Part shown: positions 35,955 through 44,990 of the stretch, one piece after another
Position numbering within the stretch: position 1 is the first letter of the stretch
Layout: every line of letters begins with the position of its first letter
NCBI RefSeq assembly: GCF_003013405.1
Contig: NZ_PXZL01000027.1
Location: 62,001-126,000 of the forward strand
DNA length: 64,000 bases
Origin: Brevibacillus formosus
Lineage (GTDB): Bacteria; Bacillota; Bacilli; Brevibacillales; Brevibacillaceae
Direction: 5' to 3'
Notes under the pieces: generated by a model
What the model saw: the letters and a program-made list of their open reading frames with translations, nothing else
Database searches by the model: none
What the model was told of the DNA's origin: nothing
Translations under genes and position numbers: made by a program

Positions 35955-37301
35955 TTACCGCTTGTTCTCCCCGGGTTCCGTTGCACTTTTGACTGCCGGG
36001 TCGATTACGGGACTGTCCGTTATCACTGCGGGAGCTGGAGCAGGAGCAGGTATAACAACGCCCGGAACAGAAGGTTTGCTTTTTGGGTCGACTACGGGAC
36101 TGCCCGTGTTCTGTTCGGGTGCCGGCTCGGGTTCTAAAGTAGGCGAGGCTTCGGAAGTTGAGGATTTACGTTCCGCAGAAGCGGGTTCCAAAGCGGTTCC
36201 CTTCCTATCCTCTTCCGGGTTATTTGCGGAAGCTACGGGATCCGCTTGAGAAGACAGCGGTTTGTTCTCTTCGTGTATCGCTATATTTCCGGATGCCGGA
36301 ATGGAACTTGTTGAGTCTGGCGTTGTGGTTTCGGATTTTGTTGGGCTTAGTTTTAACATAACGCCCGTACCTATCGTAGCCAAAACGATAACCATCAAAA
36401 GCGAAATGCCCCATTTCTTGCTTCTTGTATCCATGATGGAAATCACCCTTTTCTTTAAGTCTAATCTGCTGTCGGAGAAGCTGGTGGAGAGTAAGCTTTG
36501 TTCCCGGGATTGCTTCTTTATCAGGCCAATAATGGCCTCTACATACTGCTGGCGATTGCTCATATCGGAATGCTTGATGACTTCCTCGTCACAAGAGAGC
36601 TCGCATTGAAGCGCAATTTCCCGGGCCATTCGATAGACAAACGGATTAAACCAATGAAGGGCGGCGGCAATAAGCACAAGTGTTTTGTAGCCCAAATCCC
36701 CGCGTTTTAAGTGAATCAGCTCATGCTTCAGGATGAACAGAAGCTCATCGGACGAGATATTTTCAGACGGAAGCAAGATGATAGGACGGGCAAAGCCGAC
36801 TAGCATCGGGCTGGCAATGCCCGGATAGACCCGCAAATCCACTTTTCGGGTTATGTTCATGTTCGCTTGGACATCCTGCAACAGTCGTAGCGCTTGGTGG
36901 TCCGAGCATTCCATGCCCCAACGCTTCATCATGTGCAGAAAATGTTTGTGCCGTATGGCGTGGTAAGACAAGAACACGATAACTCCGCCAATCCAGAATC
37001 CTCCAGCCAGTACATACCAAGGTAATGCCGCCACATTTGCTGCTGAAGGAGTAATCCCCTGGTCAAGGGAGGTGTGGCCGACATTCTCCAGAACAGGGAG
37101 CAGCATTTCCAAGGAAACAACAGACGTGGGGAATTGGAAGCGAAACGGAATAATCAGACCGATGACAATGATCAGCCATGCATAGTAGCGCCCCTTGGCC
37201 GTAAAGTGGTTCTGCAAGAAGGGGGTAGCGGCTATATAGAGGAGACCGATTACCGACATGGCGATTGAGCATTCCAGCAATGCTATCAGAAAGGTTTGCA
37301 T
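35955..37301 (-). CDS. BlaR1/MecR1-type M56 metallopeptidase with Pro-rich tail
   Basis: 448 aa. Three N-terminal membrane helices, a cytosolic zinc protease domain (HELIHLKRGD near residue 193, with Glu in CELSCDEE) and a fourth helix near residue 300 give the BlaR1 layout. The extracellular part, however, is only a Ser/Pro-rich low-complexity tail with repeated SPV.DP and PAPAPAP motifs. No penicillin-binding sensor domain is present. It should cleave the BlaI-like repressor encoded 3 nt upstream on receiving a signal, but that signal is unlikely to be a beta-lactam bound in the classical way. Confidence 0.85.
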   Translation of the reverse strand: MQTFLIALLECSIAMSVIGLLYIAATPFLQNHFTAKGRYYAWLIIVIGLIIPFRFQFPTSVVSLEMLLPVLENVGHTSLDQGITPSAANVAALPWYVLAGGFWIGGVIVFLSYHAIRHKHFLHMMKRWGMECSDHQALRLLQDVQANMNITRKVDLRVYPGIASPMLVGFARPIILLPSENISSDELLFILKHELIHLKRGDLGYKTLVLIAAALHWFNPFVYRMAREIALQCELSCDEEVIKHSDMSNRQQYVEAIIGLIKKQSREQSLLSTSFSDSRLDLKKRVISIMDTRSKKWGISLLMVIVLATIGTGVMLKLSPTKSETTTPDSTSSIPASGNIAIHEENKPLSSQADPVASANNPEEDRKGTALEPASAERKSSTSEASPTLEPEPAPEQNTGSPVVDPKSKPSVPGVVIPAPAPAPAVITDSPVIDPAVKSATEPGENKR

Positions 37302-37304
37302 CGG

Positions 37305-37682
37305 TTATTCCCTTTGCTCCTTGGCCCATTTCAGCAGATCATCCAGTTCTTTTTCGCTGGGTTGTTTGCCGTTGTACAGTGTATGGACGAAGCTCAAAAA
37401 AGAATTCTCATGATATTGCTTCATAAAATGCTCCGTTTCTAAAGCAAGGTACTCCTCTTTTCCTACAAGCGGAAAATATGTGCGTTCTTTTCCATCCTTC
37501 TCTGTATGCAAAAAGCCTCGTTCCACCAAACGCAGCATAAGGGAAATCACTGTAGGAGCTTTCCATTGGCGTTCTTTTCCGAGTTGCTCCATCACCGTTG
37601 CAGTCGTAATGGGTGGCTCGTTTCCCCAGACTACCTTCATGATTTCAAATTCGGCATCAGGTAGCTTCTTCCCATTTTTCAT
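37305..37682 (-). CDS. BlaI/MecI-family repressor
   Basis: 125 aa from ATG 37682, eight nt after AAGGAG. The winged-helix domain shows PDAEFEIMKVVWGNEPPITTATVMEQL and APTVISLMLRLVERGFL, and the C-terminal dimerisation helices follow (FLSFVHTLYNG). The protein represses its own operon until cleaved by the M56 protease. Three operator-like dyads lie upstream. Confidence 0.9.
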   Translation of the reverse strand: MKNGKKLPDAEFEIMKVVWGNEPPITTATVMEQLGKERQWKAPTVISLMLRLVERGFLHTEKDGKERTYFPLVGKEEYLALETEHFMKQYHENSFLSFVHTLYNGKQPSEKELDDLLKWAKEQRE

Positions 37683-37700
37683 TACACTCACTCCTTTTTT

Positions 37701-37770
37701 GACAGTTGTCTTATTTATATTTTACAATTGCCAAAAATCAGATGTCAACCTATTTTTTACAATTGACTAA
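37701..37770 (-). promoter_or_regulatory. blaI promoter with three BlaI-like boxes
   Basis: On the minus strand TTGACA (37744-37749) and TAAAAT (37719-37724) are 18 nt apart. Three related boxes, GACAGTTGTC (37701), TTACAATTGCCAA (37722) and TTACAATTGACTAA (37757), bracket the promoter. They share the ACAnTTG core of TACAnnTGTA-type BlaI operators, and the middle box touches the -10 element. Confidence 0.65.
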
Positions 37771-37871
37771 AACGAAGGTCTGTAGGTCATTTTAATAAAA
37801 GTTTGTGACCTTTTCTCTCGTTGTCACGACTTATCAATTGGGAAATGCTAGAACGGAAGTGAGGAAATTAC

Positions 37872-38269
37872 ATGAAAAAAATGAATTCAATCTTGGCCTT
37901 GTTGATTGCAGCACCCTTGTTATGTAGCACAACGGTTTGGGCAAAAGACAAGAATGAGGTCAAGCTCACTACGCTCGTTTCGAGCTGATTTTGCAGGGAG
38001 AAGAAAAAGGGCAGCATCGGTCTGCCACGATCAAAATCGATGAAAAGTCAGGGGATTTGGTCTTATTCACTCATATTTCCTCGGTAGAGCAATCACAAAA
38101 ACAACCATCAGATGAAATCGCCAAAGAAAGAGCCACAAAGTTCTTGAAAGAAATATGGGATGAGAAGTTTCACCGATACCAATTTACAGCTGTCAAGCCT
38201 GCCAACATCAACTTTTATTATGTGGTTGAAAAGGGAGAGGACGACCATGATGAAGGTGGCCCCCGATAA
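37872..38269 (+). pseudogene. YcdB-like secreted protein, broken copy 1
   Basis: An intact signal peptide (ILALLIAAPLLCSTTVWA) is followed after about ten residues by a stop near 37985. Another frame continues with YARFELILQ and SATIKIDEKSGDLV to a stop at 38267. This matches the repeated domain of YcdB/YcdC-type proteins, so the middle of the gene is deleted and the frame is broken at about 37970. Its upstream region and signal peptide resemble those of the broken gene at 44534. Confidence 0.65.
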
Positions 38270-38356
38270 TTTGGGGGATTTTGTCTTTTTTATTGACAGT
38301 AGAATTTATCCAATGGTAAGATCGTGAGCAATAAACGAAAGGAGGAGGATTCAAAC

Positions 38357-38473
38357 ATGTTCGCATACGTAATCAAGCCTAAAACAAACAATGTAGCGAT
38401 AAAATCCAACTCCATAGGTATGCCTTTTGCGCAATTGCGCTGTTTAAGGGTGAGCCAACTCCGTTTCCCATAG
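38357..38473 (+). CDS. possible 38-aa peptide
   Basis: ATG at 38357 follows a strong AAAGGAGGAGG site and opens a 38-codon frame beginning MFAYVIKPKTNNVAIKSN. The composition is unremarkable and the opposite strand has a competing longer open frame (38379-38624). It may be a real small protein or the start of a decayed gene. Confidence 0.3.
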   Translation: MFAYVIKPKTNNVAIKSNSIGMPFAQLRCLRVSQLRFP

Positions 38474-38624
38474 ACTGCGGATAACGCTCTTGTGATAACA
38501 CAATAGCTCCAAGCGTAAAGGCTGCGATTCTATGCTGCGTTTTTTCATCCAGGAAGGACGAAATCAGCATGAAAGCGGCTTTTTCTATTGATAAGTAAAG
38601 AACGTATGTTCCTATAAAAAAATA
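38379..38624 (-). pseudogene. possible gene remnant before rtcB
   Basis: The minus strand is open and encodes a helical, protein-like peptide (AAFMLISSFLDEKTQHRIAA, AFTLGAIVLSQERYPQ) to a stop at 38379. No ribosome binding site precedes its ATG, and the frame extends up to the rtcB start. I do not recognise the family. Confidence 0.3.
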
Positions 38625-38638
38625 AAGGTGGTCTTCTA

Positions 38639-40114
38639 TTGAGCAACACGCCGATTAAATATTTCATCAATCCGGAAGTAAAAGTGGAAAACAATGCGGT
38701 AGAGGAGCTTCATCGACTTTTAGAGGTGAATGAAACAATTGAAACGCTGCAAAAGCATTCACCCGATTATTTTGACGATCCCAATACAGGGGTTTTGGAA
38801 GTAGCCATTACGCCCGATTTTCACAAAGGAAGCGGCATCCCTGTAGGCACGACGCTGTTTACACGCGGGTTTGTACTGCCGCAAGCGATTGGCAACGACA
38901 TTAACTGCGGGATGCGTCTGTATGTCACGGATTTGCACGAGGAACAGATTCGCACAAATCTGGATGCCATTGAACGGAATGTGCGCCATGTTTTTTTCGA
39001 AGGGGGCCGCAATATTCCCATGACGCGGCATATGCGGGAAAAAATGTTCAAGGAAGGCCTAATCGGTATACTGGACAGCCACAAGGAAGCGAATGGCGAG
39101 GGAATTTGGCGTTATTACAACGAGAAGCAGCAGGAGCTGGATTTGAACCACGTCAATAAAATGGGGTCCTTTATCGCAGAATCGACGATTGGCCTCGATG
39201 ACTTTCTCGGTCCTGCCGAGCTTTCTCGGGATGCACAAATCGGCTCGCTTGGCGGTGGGAATCATTTTTTTGAGATTCAGGTGGTCAAAAAAGTGCATCA
39301 GGGCTCTATCGCCAGTCAGTGGGGGCTGAAGGAAGGGCAAGTCGTCCTCATGATTCATACCGGTTCGGTTTCCATTGGTTATAACAGCGGTGCATGGATC
39401 AAAGAGATGCTGAAAAAGATGTACCCGACTTCCTTGAAGCATCCAGATAACGGCATGTATCCACTGCCTCTTTCGGAGCGTTCCCTGCCACAGTGGAAAA
39501 TGTTTTGGAGTCTCCTGCACAATGCGGCGAACTTTGCATTTGCCAATCGCTTGATGCTGGGGCTGATGATGTACAAATCGATTTCCGATGTGTTGGGCGA
39601 TTTTGAACACAGGTTGTTGTACGATGCGCCTCATAATTATTTGTGGGAGGAACAGCTCGAGCAGGTGGGTGGATTTTTGCATCGAAAAGGGTCGTGTACG
39701 GCAAAATCGGCCGAGCAAATGATGGGCACGCCGTTTCAGTATACGGGCGAACCTGTGTTTATCCCTGGTTCCATGGGCTCGCACAGCTTTATTTTGGCAG
39801 GGCTCGGCAATCGGGATAGCTTGTTTAGTGCAAGCCATGGCGCAGGTCGTGCACTTTCTCGCGGCGATGCTGTGAAAGTGGACGATGACAGATTTCGCGA
39901 TTTTCTTGCCAACTTCCGCGTGATCAATCCGATTGACCCGAAGCGGGCGGACTTGCGTGGACGGAGCGATATTTTGAAGAAATGGGAAGAAGAGCTGAAA
40001 AAAGAGGCGCCGTATGCCTATAAAGATATTACTCCGGTAATTCAGTCGCATGTGGATCATGGGATGGCTGAGATTGTGGTCGAAGTGGCGCCGATTGCTA
40101 CGGTGAAAGGCTAA
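38639..40114 (+). CDS. rtcB: RtcB-family RNA ligase
   Basis: 491 aa. RtcB motifs include DFHKGSGIPVGT, GNDINCGMRL (metal Cys), SLGGGNHFFE, HTGS and the guanylylated His region SASHGAGRALSR. RtcB joins RNA 2',3'-cyclic phosphate or 3'-phosphate ends to 5'-OH ends using GTP and manganese, and serves in RNA repair. The start is TTG, seven nt after AAAGGTGG. No RtcA or archease gene is adjacent. Confidence 0.85.
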   Translation: MSNTPIKYFINPEVKVENNAVEELHRLLEVNETIETLQKHSPDYFDDPNTGVLEVAITPDFHKGSGIPVGTTLFTRGFVLPQAIGNDINCGMRLYVTDLHEEQIRTNLDAIERNVRHVFFEGGRNIPMTRHMREKMFKEGLIGILDSHKEANGEGIWRYYNEKQQELDLNHVNKMGSFIAESTIGLDDFLGPAELSRDAQIGSLGGGNHFFEIQVVKKVHQGSIASQWGLKEGQVVLMIHTGSVSIGYNSGAWIKEMLKKMYPTSLKHPDNGMYPLPLSERSLPQWKMFWSLLHNAANFAFANRLMLGLMMYKSISDVLGDFEHRLLYDAPHNYLWEEQLEQVGGFLHRKGSCTAKSAEQMMGTPFQYTGEPVFIPGSMGSHSFILAGLGNRDSLFSASHGAGRALSRGDAVKVDDDRFRDFLANFRVINPIDPKRADLRGRSDILKKWEEELKKEAPYAYKDITPVIQSHVDHGMAEIVVEVAPIATVKG

Positions 40115-40410
40115 AGGATAGGCGGAAGAGAACTCAGACATGGCCGACTGATTCTATTCAACTAGAAAAGTGGTAAATTGTATCGCTTTTTTAATTTTAG
40201 TAACAATCACAATGAGAGGACTTTAAAAGGATTAAAAAACCTATTGAATAAATTACTCTAATTGTAATTTTAAAATGAAAAGCTGAAAATATCCTTAGTA
40301 CCTTTTGTTTTTGACTTAATTAATGTGAGATAATATGTTTAATATTTTGTTATATCAGGGTAAAGTTTACAATAAATTAAACTGGAATTTTCAAATTGGA
40401 GATGAGTATA
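40115..40410. other. AT-rich leader of the three-gene island
   Basis: About 300 nt with no gene. Base composition shifts sharply to AT near 40180 and stays so through the next three genes. Several TATAAT-like and TTGAC-like sequences occur near 40310-40350 and no single promoter can be chosen. Confidence 0.5.
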
Positions 40411-41835
40411 TTGAGTAGAATGGAATGGAGAAAACTTCTTAATGGAAATAGAATTAGGAAGTCAGAAACTCTATATGTTAAGAAACAACGAAATGAATTT
40501 GACAAAGATTATGAAAGGATTATTTATTCATCCTCGTTACGTCGATTACAAGATAAAGCACAAGTATTTCCTCTGCAGGAGAACGATTTTACAAGGACAA
40601 GACTGACCCATTCTTTAGAAGTAGCTTCATTAGGACAATCGATTGCTTGGGAGATTGGTATTTGGTTGTTGGAAGAAAAGAAAATCTTTAAAGATTTTTG
40701 GCAAGCAAAGGAACTAGCTTCTTTAGTTGAGGTGACATGTCTTGTACATGATTTAGGTAATCCTCCATTTGGTCATTATGGGGAAGACATTATTCGAAGT
40801 TGGTTCCAAAACTGGTTTGAAAGTGATACTTTTAAAGAAATACAGAAGAAGTACATTGATAATGGTGATGTCCCACTTAATAATCAACAAATGAATGATT
40901 TTAAATTTTTTGAGGGTAATGCTCAAGCAATTAGAATTTTATCTAAGCTCCAATTTTTAAATGATGAATATGGGGCAAACTTTACGCTAGGATCGTTAGC
41001 AACGCTAATGAAATATCCATGGTCATCTGATCATGAATATGCAACCAGCAAGAAGAAATTTGGTTATTTCTATTCAGAAAGAGAATTATTTGAGAAGTTG
41101 AAAAAAGAAGTTGGTATTGGTGAACAGCGGCACCCAGCAACCTATTTACTTGAAGCAGCAGACGATATTGCATATTTAACAGCAGATATTGAGGATGGAG
41201 TTAAAAAACGTGCTGTTCCATGGGAAGAGATATATTCTGGGACAATAAAAAAATTTTTCGGGGATAATTATCCAGATCATTTTACTAAATTAGAAGAACA
41301 TAGGCTAAAAGCGATTAAAAATAAGGTGCCAAATAGGGAATTAGTAGGTGTCCAAAATTTTAAAGTTATGGCACAAGGAATTATGATTGAGGCAGTAATC
41401 GATTCCTTTAAAGAGAATTATGAAAGTATTATGGAGGGAAGCTTTAAAGGAGATTTATTAGAAAACTCTTCCGCAAAACAATTGAAAGAAGAATTGGTAA
41501 ATATTTCAATAGAGTACTGCTATAAAAATACTGAAGTATTGACTCTTGAGTTAGTGGGAGATAGAGTTCTAAATGAATTATTGAATTTCTTTGTGGATGC
41601 CGTAGTTAAGATTGATAAAAAACCAAAAGCGAAATTGAGAGAGGAAAAAATACTTCACCTGGTTTCTGCTAACTTTAGACATATTCAAACGCTTAAAGAG
41701 GGTGGCCCCAAAATTGAAATAAATGAACTATCTTTATATATGAGGTTATTATTAGTAACAGATTTTATCTCAGGAATGACGGATTCTTATGCAGTTAATT
41801 TACATCAGCAGCTTTCAGGAATAAAGCTACCTTAA
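40411..41835 (+). CDS. dGTPase-like HD-domain dNTP triphosphohydrolase
   Basis: 474 aa from TTG 40411, nine nt after GGAG. HD-domain metal ligands are visible: His in RTRLTHSLEVA, His-Asp in VHDLGNPPFGHYGE (near 112-113) and Asp in EAADDIAYLTADIEDG. The N-terminal SSLRRLQDKAQVFPL is also typical of Dgt. The family hydrolyses dGTP or other dNTPs to nucleoside and triphosphate, and members act in phage defence by emptying the dNTP pool. Codon use is strongly AT-rich, unlike the flanking genes, which suggests transfer. The next gene starts 28 nt downstream. Confidence 0.85.
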   Translation: MSRMEWRKLLNGNRIRKSETLYVKKQRNEFDKDYERIIYSSSLRRLQDKAQVFPLQENDFTRTRLTHSLEVASLGQSIAWEIGIWLLEEKKIFKDFWQAKELASLVEVTCLVHDLGNPPFGHYGEDIIRSWFQNWFESDTFKEIQKKYIDNGDVPLNNQQMNDFKFFEGNAQAIRILSKLQFLNDEYGANFTLGSLATLMKYPWSSDHEYATSKKKFGYFYSERELFEKLKKEVGIGEQRHPATYLLEAADDIAYLTADIEDGVKKRAVPWEEIYSGTIKKFFGDNYPDHFTKLEEHRLKAIKNKVPNRELVGVQNFKVMAQGIMIEAVIDSFKENYESIMEGSFKGDLLENSSAKQLKEELVNISIEYCYKNTEVLTLELVGDRVLNELLNFFVDAVVKIDKKPKAKLREEKILHLVSANFRHIQTLKEGGPKIEINELSLYMRLLLVTDFISGMTDSYAVNLHQQLSGIKLP

Positions 41836-41863
41836 AATTTATATATAAAAGGTGATCGATCTT

Positions 41864-42568
41864 ATGAACACCGAAATAACGATCAAACATGAAATATCAT
41901 CATTACTCAAAAATTCGACTGAAGCAAACAATTTTATTAATCTACTGTCACAATTAGGTGAATTACTATTCTTTGGTGGATCTATAAGAGATTATTATAT
42001 TAATAAAAAATATGAGTCTTTGCCTCGCGATTTTGATATAGCAATTAAATTTGATGTAAATAAATCTAGTCAGACAAGCGACGATCTCGAGTGTCTGATT
42101 AAAAGATATAGTCACAAAAAAAATCGATTCGGGGGATACAAGGTACAAGTTGAAAATGTAGAATTTGATATATGGGATATGCATAATACATGGGCTTTCC
42201 GAGAGAAGAAAGTACTTGCAAAAGAAGAGAATCTAATTAAAACTGTATACTTAAATATAGATGGCATTGTATACAATTATAATAAAAATATATTGTACTA
42301 TGAGGAGATAAATAAATCGTTAGAGAACCAGTTAATCGATATTGTTTTGGAAGATAATCCGCAAAAGAAATTAAATCTTTTGCGAGCTATTATTTTTAAA
42401 AATAAATATTGCTTTCAATACTCGAATGAACTAATTGAAGAATTTAGAAAAGAGATTAGATTTAATTCTGATTTTGATAATGAGCTTTACCAACTTCAAT
42501 TTACTCATTACAAAGAAGAACGTTTAAGTTTTGAAAAGATACATGAAGAAATAGGTTTATTAAAATAG
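41864..42568 (+). CDS. CCA-adding/poly(A)-polymerase-type nucleotidyltransferase
   Basis: 234 aa from ATG 41864, nine nt after AAAGGTG. The motif FFGGSIRDYYINKKYESLPRDFD, with GG..RD near residue 38 and D-F-D near 56, is the Pol-beta-type catalytic head of class II CCA-adding enzymes. The long tRNA-binding tail is missing, so it is not a housekeeping tRNA enzyme (those are about 400 aa). It could modify a tRNA, another RNA or a protein. It is in the same AT-rich unit as the dGTPase-like gene. Confidence 0.75.
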   Translation: MNTEITIKHEISSLLKNSTEANNFINLLSQLGELLFFGGSIRDYYINKKYESLPRDFDIAIKFDVNKSSQTSDDLECLIKRYSHKKNRFGGYKVQVENVEFDIWDMHNTWAFREKKVLAKEENLIKTVYLNIDGIVYNYNKNILYYEEINKSLENQLIDIVLEDNPQKKLNLLRAIIFKNKYCFQYSNELIEEFRKEIRFNSDFDNELYQLQFTHYKEERLSFEKIHEEIGLLK

Positions 42569-42576
42569 GCAGTTTA

Positions 42577-42616
42577 ATGAAGACAACAAATTACTTACCG
42601 AGCTTGTTGTCTTCAT
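42577..42616 (+). terminator. hairpin after the nucleotidyltransferase gene
   Basis: Perfect 13-bp stem ATGAAGACAACAA/TTGTTGTCTTCAT with a 14-nt loop. No clean T-run follows, so it may be a partial terminator between the second and third island genes. Confidence 0.6.
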
Positions 42617-42820
42617 CTATAAAAAGCTGACTAATTAAAAACCAATGTAGGTTCTGATAAATAATTGAAAAATCGAGTAATAGTCTAATAGAGACCATTA
42701 AATTGGAAAATCCCTAAAGGTTTGTGAACTATATAATATTCCAAAAAATTATGACGTTCCTGTATTACAGAAAGTAGTACATACTGTTATTTCTTAAATT
42801 TAAGTTATGGAGGAATGCGA
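42617..42820. other. gap between island genes 2 and 3
   Basis: A short open piece (about 42702-42797) encodes SLKVCELYNIPKNYDVPVL and ends in a stop just before the ribosome binding site of the ATPase gene. It has no start and may be the end of a lost gene. Confidence 0.3.
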
Positions 42821-44233
42821 ATGCAACTTAGTTTGTTTGATGAAAAAGAAATAAGGCTTCCATCGCGATATGAAGATTTAGACGAATCCTATAAAGGACG
42901 ATTATCGCCTAATGAAAAGCTCTTATCCTTAATCAATCGTGCCCAGAAATCGATGCAAATTAATGGCGGGATTAGATTCCTTCCTATTTACGGTGAGAGC
43001 GGAGCAGGAAAAAGTTGTGCAGCGAGGGAAATTAGTACCCATATACCTAGTGTAAGAACCTTTGTACTTGAAAGAAAGGAAATAGAATCTAAGGATGAAT
43101 TGATTAACAGAGTTGTATATGAAAGAGAGCGAAATGAGAGTAAAATCTTAGTAGCAGTAATTGATCAATATGAAGAAAACGTTGCAGATAGGGAAAAGAT
43201 ACCTACGAAATTTATTGAATATCTCAGTCTATTAGATAGAGGAGATTTTCGTTATATACCTATTGTTTTTCTTTGGTTAACAACGAGCAAGGAGTTTCAG
43301 AGTATGTTGCAAAATGCAACAAGTAGAAACAGGCGAATACTTCTAGAAGAAAACTTCACAATTATAGGTCCTTTAAAAGATGAATGGCCAAGAATAATAG
43401 AAGAAACTTTTTCATTTCATAATAACGAAAAAACTTTGGCGGATTTTGGAGTATTAAAGGAAGATCTTATTGATATTGGAAGAGATACTAATACAATAGG
43501 TGCTGCTATCGAGTCTGTAGGAAGTATACTTTCAGAAAACATTGATAATATACAGAATCTATCAGAATATCAAGTAATCATAATGTGGCCAGTGGCGGAT
43601 AGTCTTAGGAATCAACGTGTAATGCAGTTCTCCAAAGCAAGAGAAGGCTATAAGCTTAACTGGGATTTCTGGTATAGTCAACTCAATGAAGAGGATAGGT
43701 CTCAACTCCCTCTTAAAGAGTTAAATAGAACTAGATTGTATTTTGATTTTAGAGTTATACCGGTAAGAGTAGCTGATTTACATAGGCTATGTATTAATTT
43801 AGATATTGAAGAAACATCCTTCGGTAAAACATATATCGATAGGTTTAAAAATACCCACTTTTATCATGTAGTTTCAGGTGGATGGGATACTTATGAGTAT
43901 AATCCTGTAAAGGAAAGGGAATCAAAGAGATCTAAAGATGCTGAGGCTTGGTATAATACTGTAACCGAAAAATCAATACGTCTCGGTCAGCGTATTTCAA
44001 AAGTATTCAAAGAGTGTGGTTTTGATTCCTCGTATGAGGAGAGTATAAGTTCCAAATATAGTAGAGTGCGCGCTGACATCTTCATCAGAAGGCCAGGCAC
44101 AACTAAAAGCCAAGTTATTATTGAGTTGAAAGCTTATTCTTCGGAAAATACAATGCCCTCAACAATAAAAGATGCTATCAAAGTGACGCTTAGAAGGCAT
44201 GCGCAATTCGCTGGATTTTTACAAAGGCAATAG
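42821..44233 (+). CDS. P-loop/AAA ATPase with C-terminal PD-(D/E)XK-like nuclease region
   Basis: 470 aa from ATG 42821, seven nt after GGAGG. Walker A is GESGAGKS (about 58-65), and a Walker B-like ILVAVIDQYEE follows near 110. The last 80 residues contain RADIFIRRPG followed by VIIELKAY, the Asp...Glu-x-Lys pattern of restriction-type nucleases. An ATP-driven sensor or loader coupled to a nuclease is common among phage-defence effectors. Base composition matches the two genes before it. Confidence 0.75.
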   Translation: MQLSLFDEKEIRLPSRYEDLDESYKGRLSPNEKLLSLINRAQKSMQINGGIRFLPIYGESGAGKSCAAREISTHIPSVRTFVLERKEIESKDELINRVVYERERNESKILVAVIDQYEENVADREKIPTKFIEYLSLLDRGDFRYIPIVFLWLTTSKEFQSMLQNATSRNRRILLEENFTIIGPLKDEWPRIIEETFSFHNNEKTLADFGVLKEDLIDIGRDTNTIGAAIESVGSILSENIDNIQNLSEYQVIIMWPVADSLRNQRVMQFSKAREGYKLNWDFWYSQLNEEDRSQLPLKELNRTRLYFDFRVIPVRVADLHRLCINLDIEETSFGKTYIDRFKNTHFYHVVSGGWDTYEYNPVKERESKRSKDAEAWYNTVTEKSIRLGQRISKVFKECGFDSSYEESISSKYSRVRADIFIRRPGTTKSQVIIELKAYSSENTMPSTIKDAIKVTLRRHAQFAGFLQRQ

Positions 44234-44533
44234 TAGTTGGTTCAATTAAGAGATATGTAAAATCTTAATATAAAAATTTAACAAAGGCTTCATCTCTTGG
44301 CTAAGACATCTTTTTGGAGCTAACGGTGTTAAGGGAATGGAATAATTTAAATCCCTAACATGTTGGTGTAGATAAAAGATAACTCTAACGGGGATGAAGT
44401 TTTTTGTTAACCAAAATACAGTATGTATCTTTAACTCGTTAAATCTAACACTAAAATTTGCGACCTTTTTACTAGCTGTAACGACTAATTTATGAAAGGG
44501 GGAATTTCCTAATAAATTTGTGGAGGGAATCAT
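44234..44533. other. intergenic region after the island
   Basis: No gene seen. At 44453-44494 the sequence resembles 37797-37839 upstream of the other YcdB-like copy: TTTG(C/T)GACCTTTT, then about 12 nt, then ACGACT. This has the form of an extracytoplasmic-function sigma factor promoter. Confidence 0.45.
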
Positions 44534-44990
44534 ATGCGAAAATTGAAAAAGACTTTGGCTGTGCTGGTTGCAGCGACAATGTTGTCCAACACACCGGTTT
44601 GGGCAAAAGACGTGGACAACCCCAAACTCCCGAATCATGTGAAAGGAACGTATGAAGAAGTGCTAGATTCGGTGCCGCAATTAAAAGAATACGAGCAAAC
44701 AGAAGTTACATTTAAAGAGAGTTGCTTCAGTAGTAAAACATTATCCGGGCGGAATATATGCTTCAGATCCTCCTGAAGAATGGGAGTACTTGGGCTCTGA
44801 AGAATCTGGTCATTGTACCATTAAGAAATACCAACAATGGGATGAAACACAAGTAGATGATCGTGGCAATCCAGTTTTTGACGTCGATCCAGAACGATTT
44901 AAAGCTTTTCTTAGAAGTAAGGGAGTACATGATGACGATTTTAAACTCATACTGGAATTAGCTTCATTCGTGCTGATCACCACCCTATAA
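44534..44990 (+). pseudogene. YcdB-like secreted protein, broken copy 2
   Basis: A signal peptide (LAVLVAATMLSNTPVWA) and VKGTYEEVLDSVPQLKEY are followed by a frame change near 44715. The original frame stops at 44776, but another continues with VKHYPGGIYASDPPEEWEYLG and FRSKGVHDD-like sequence to a stop at 44988. It lacks most of the length of YcdB-type proteins. It is paralogous to 37872-38269 in signal peptide and promoter region. Confidence 0.6.

Noticed and set aside
38759-40141. Long minus-strand frames opposite rtcB
   Set aside because: Shadows of the GC-richer rtcB sequence; rtcB motifs on the plus strand are unambiguous.
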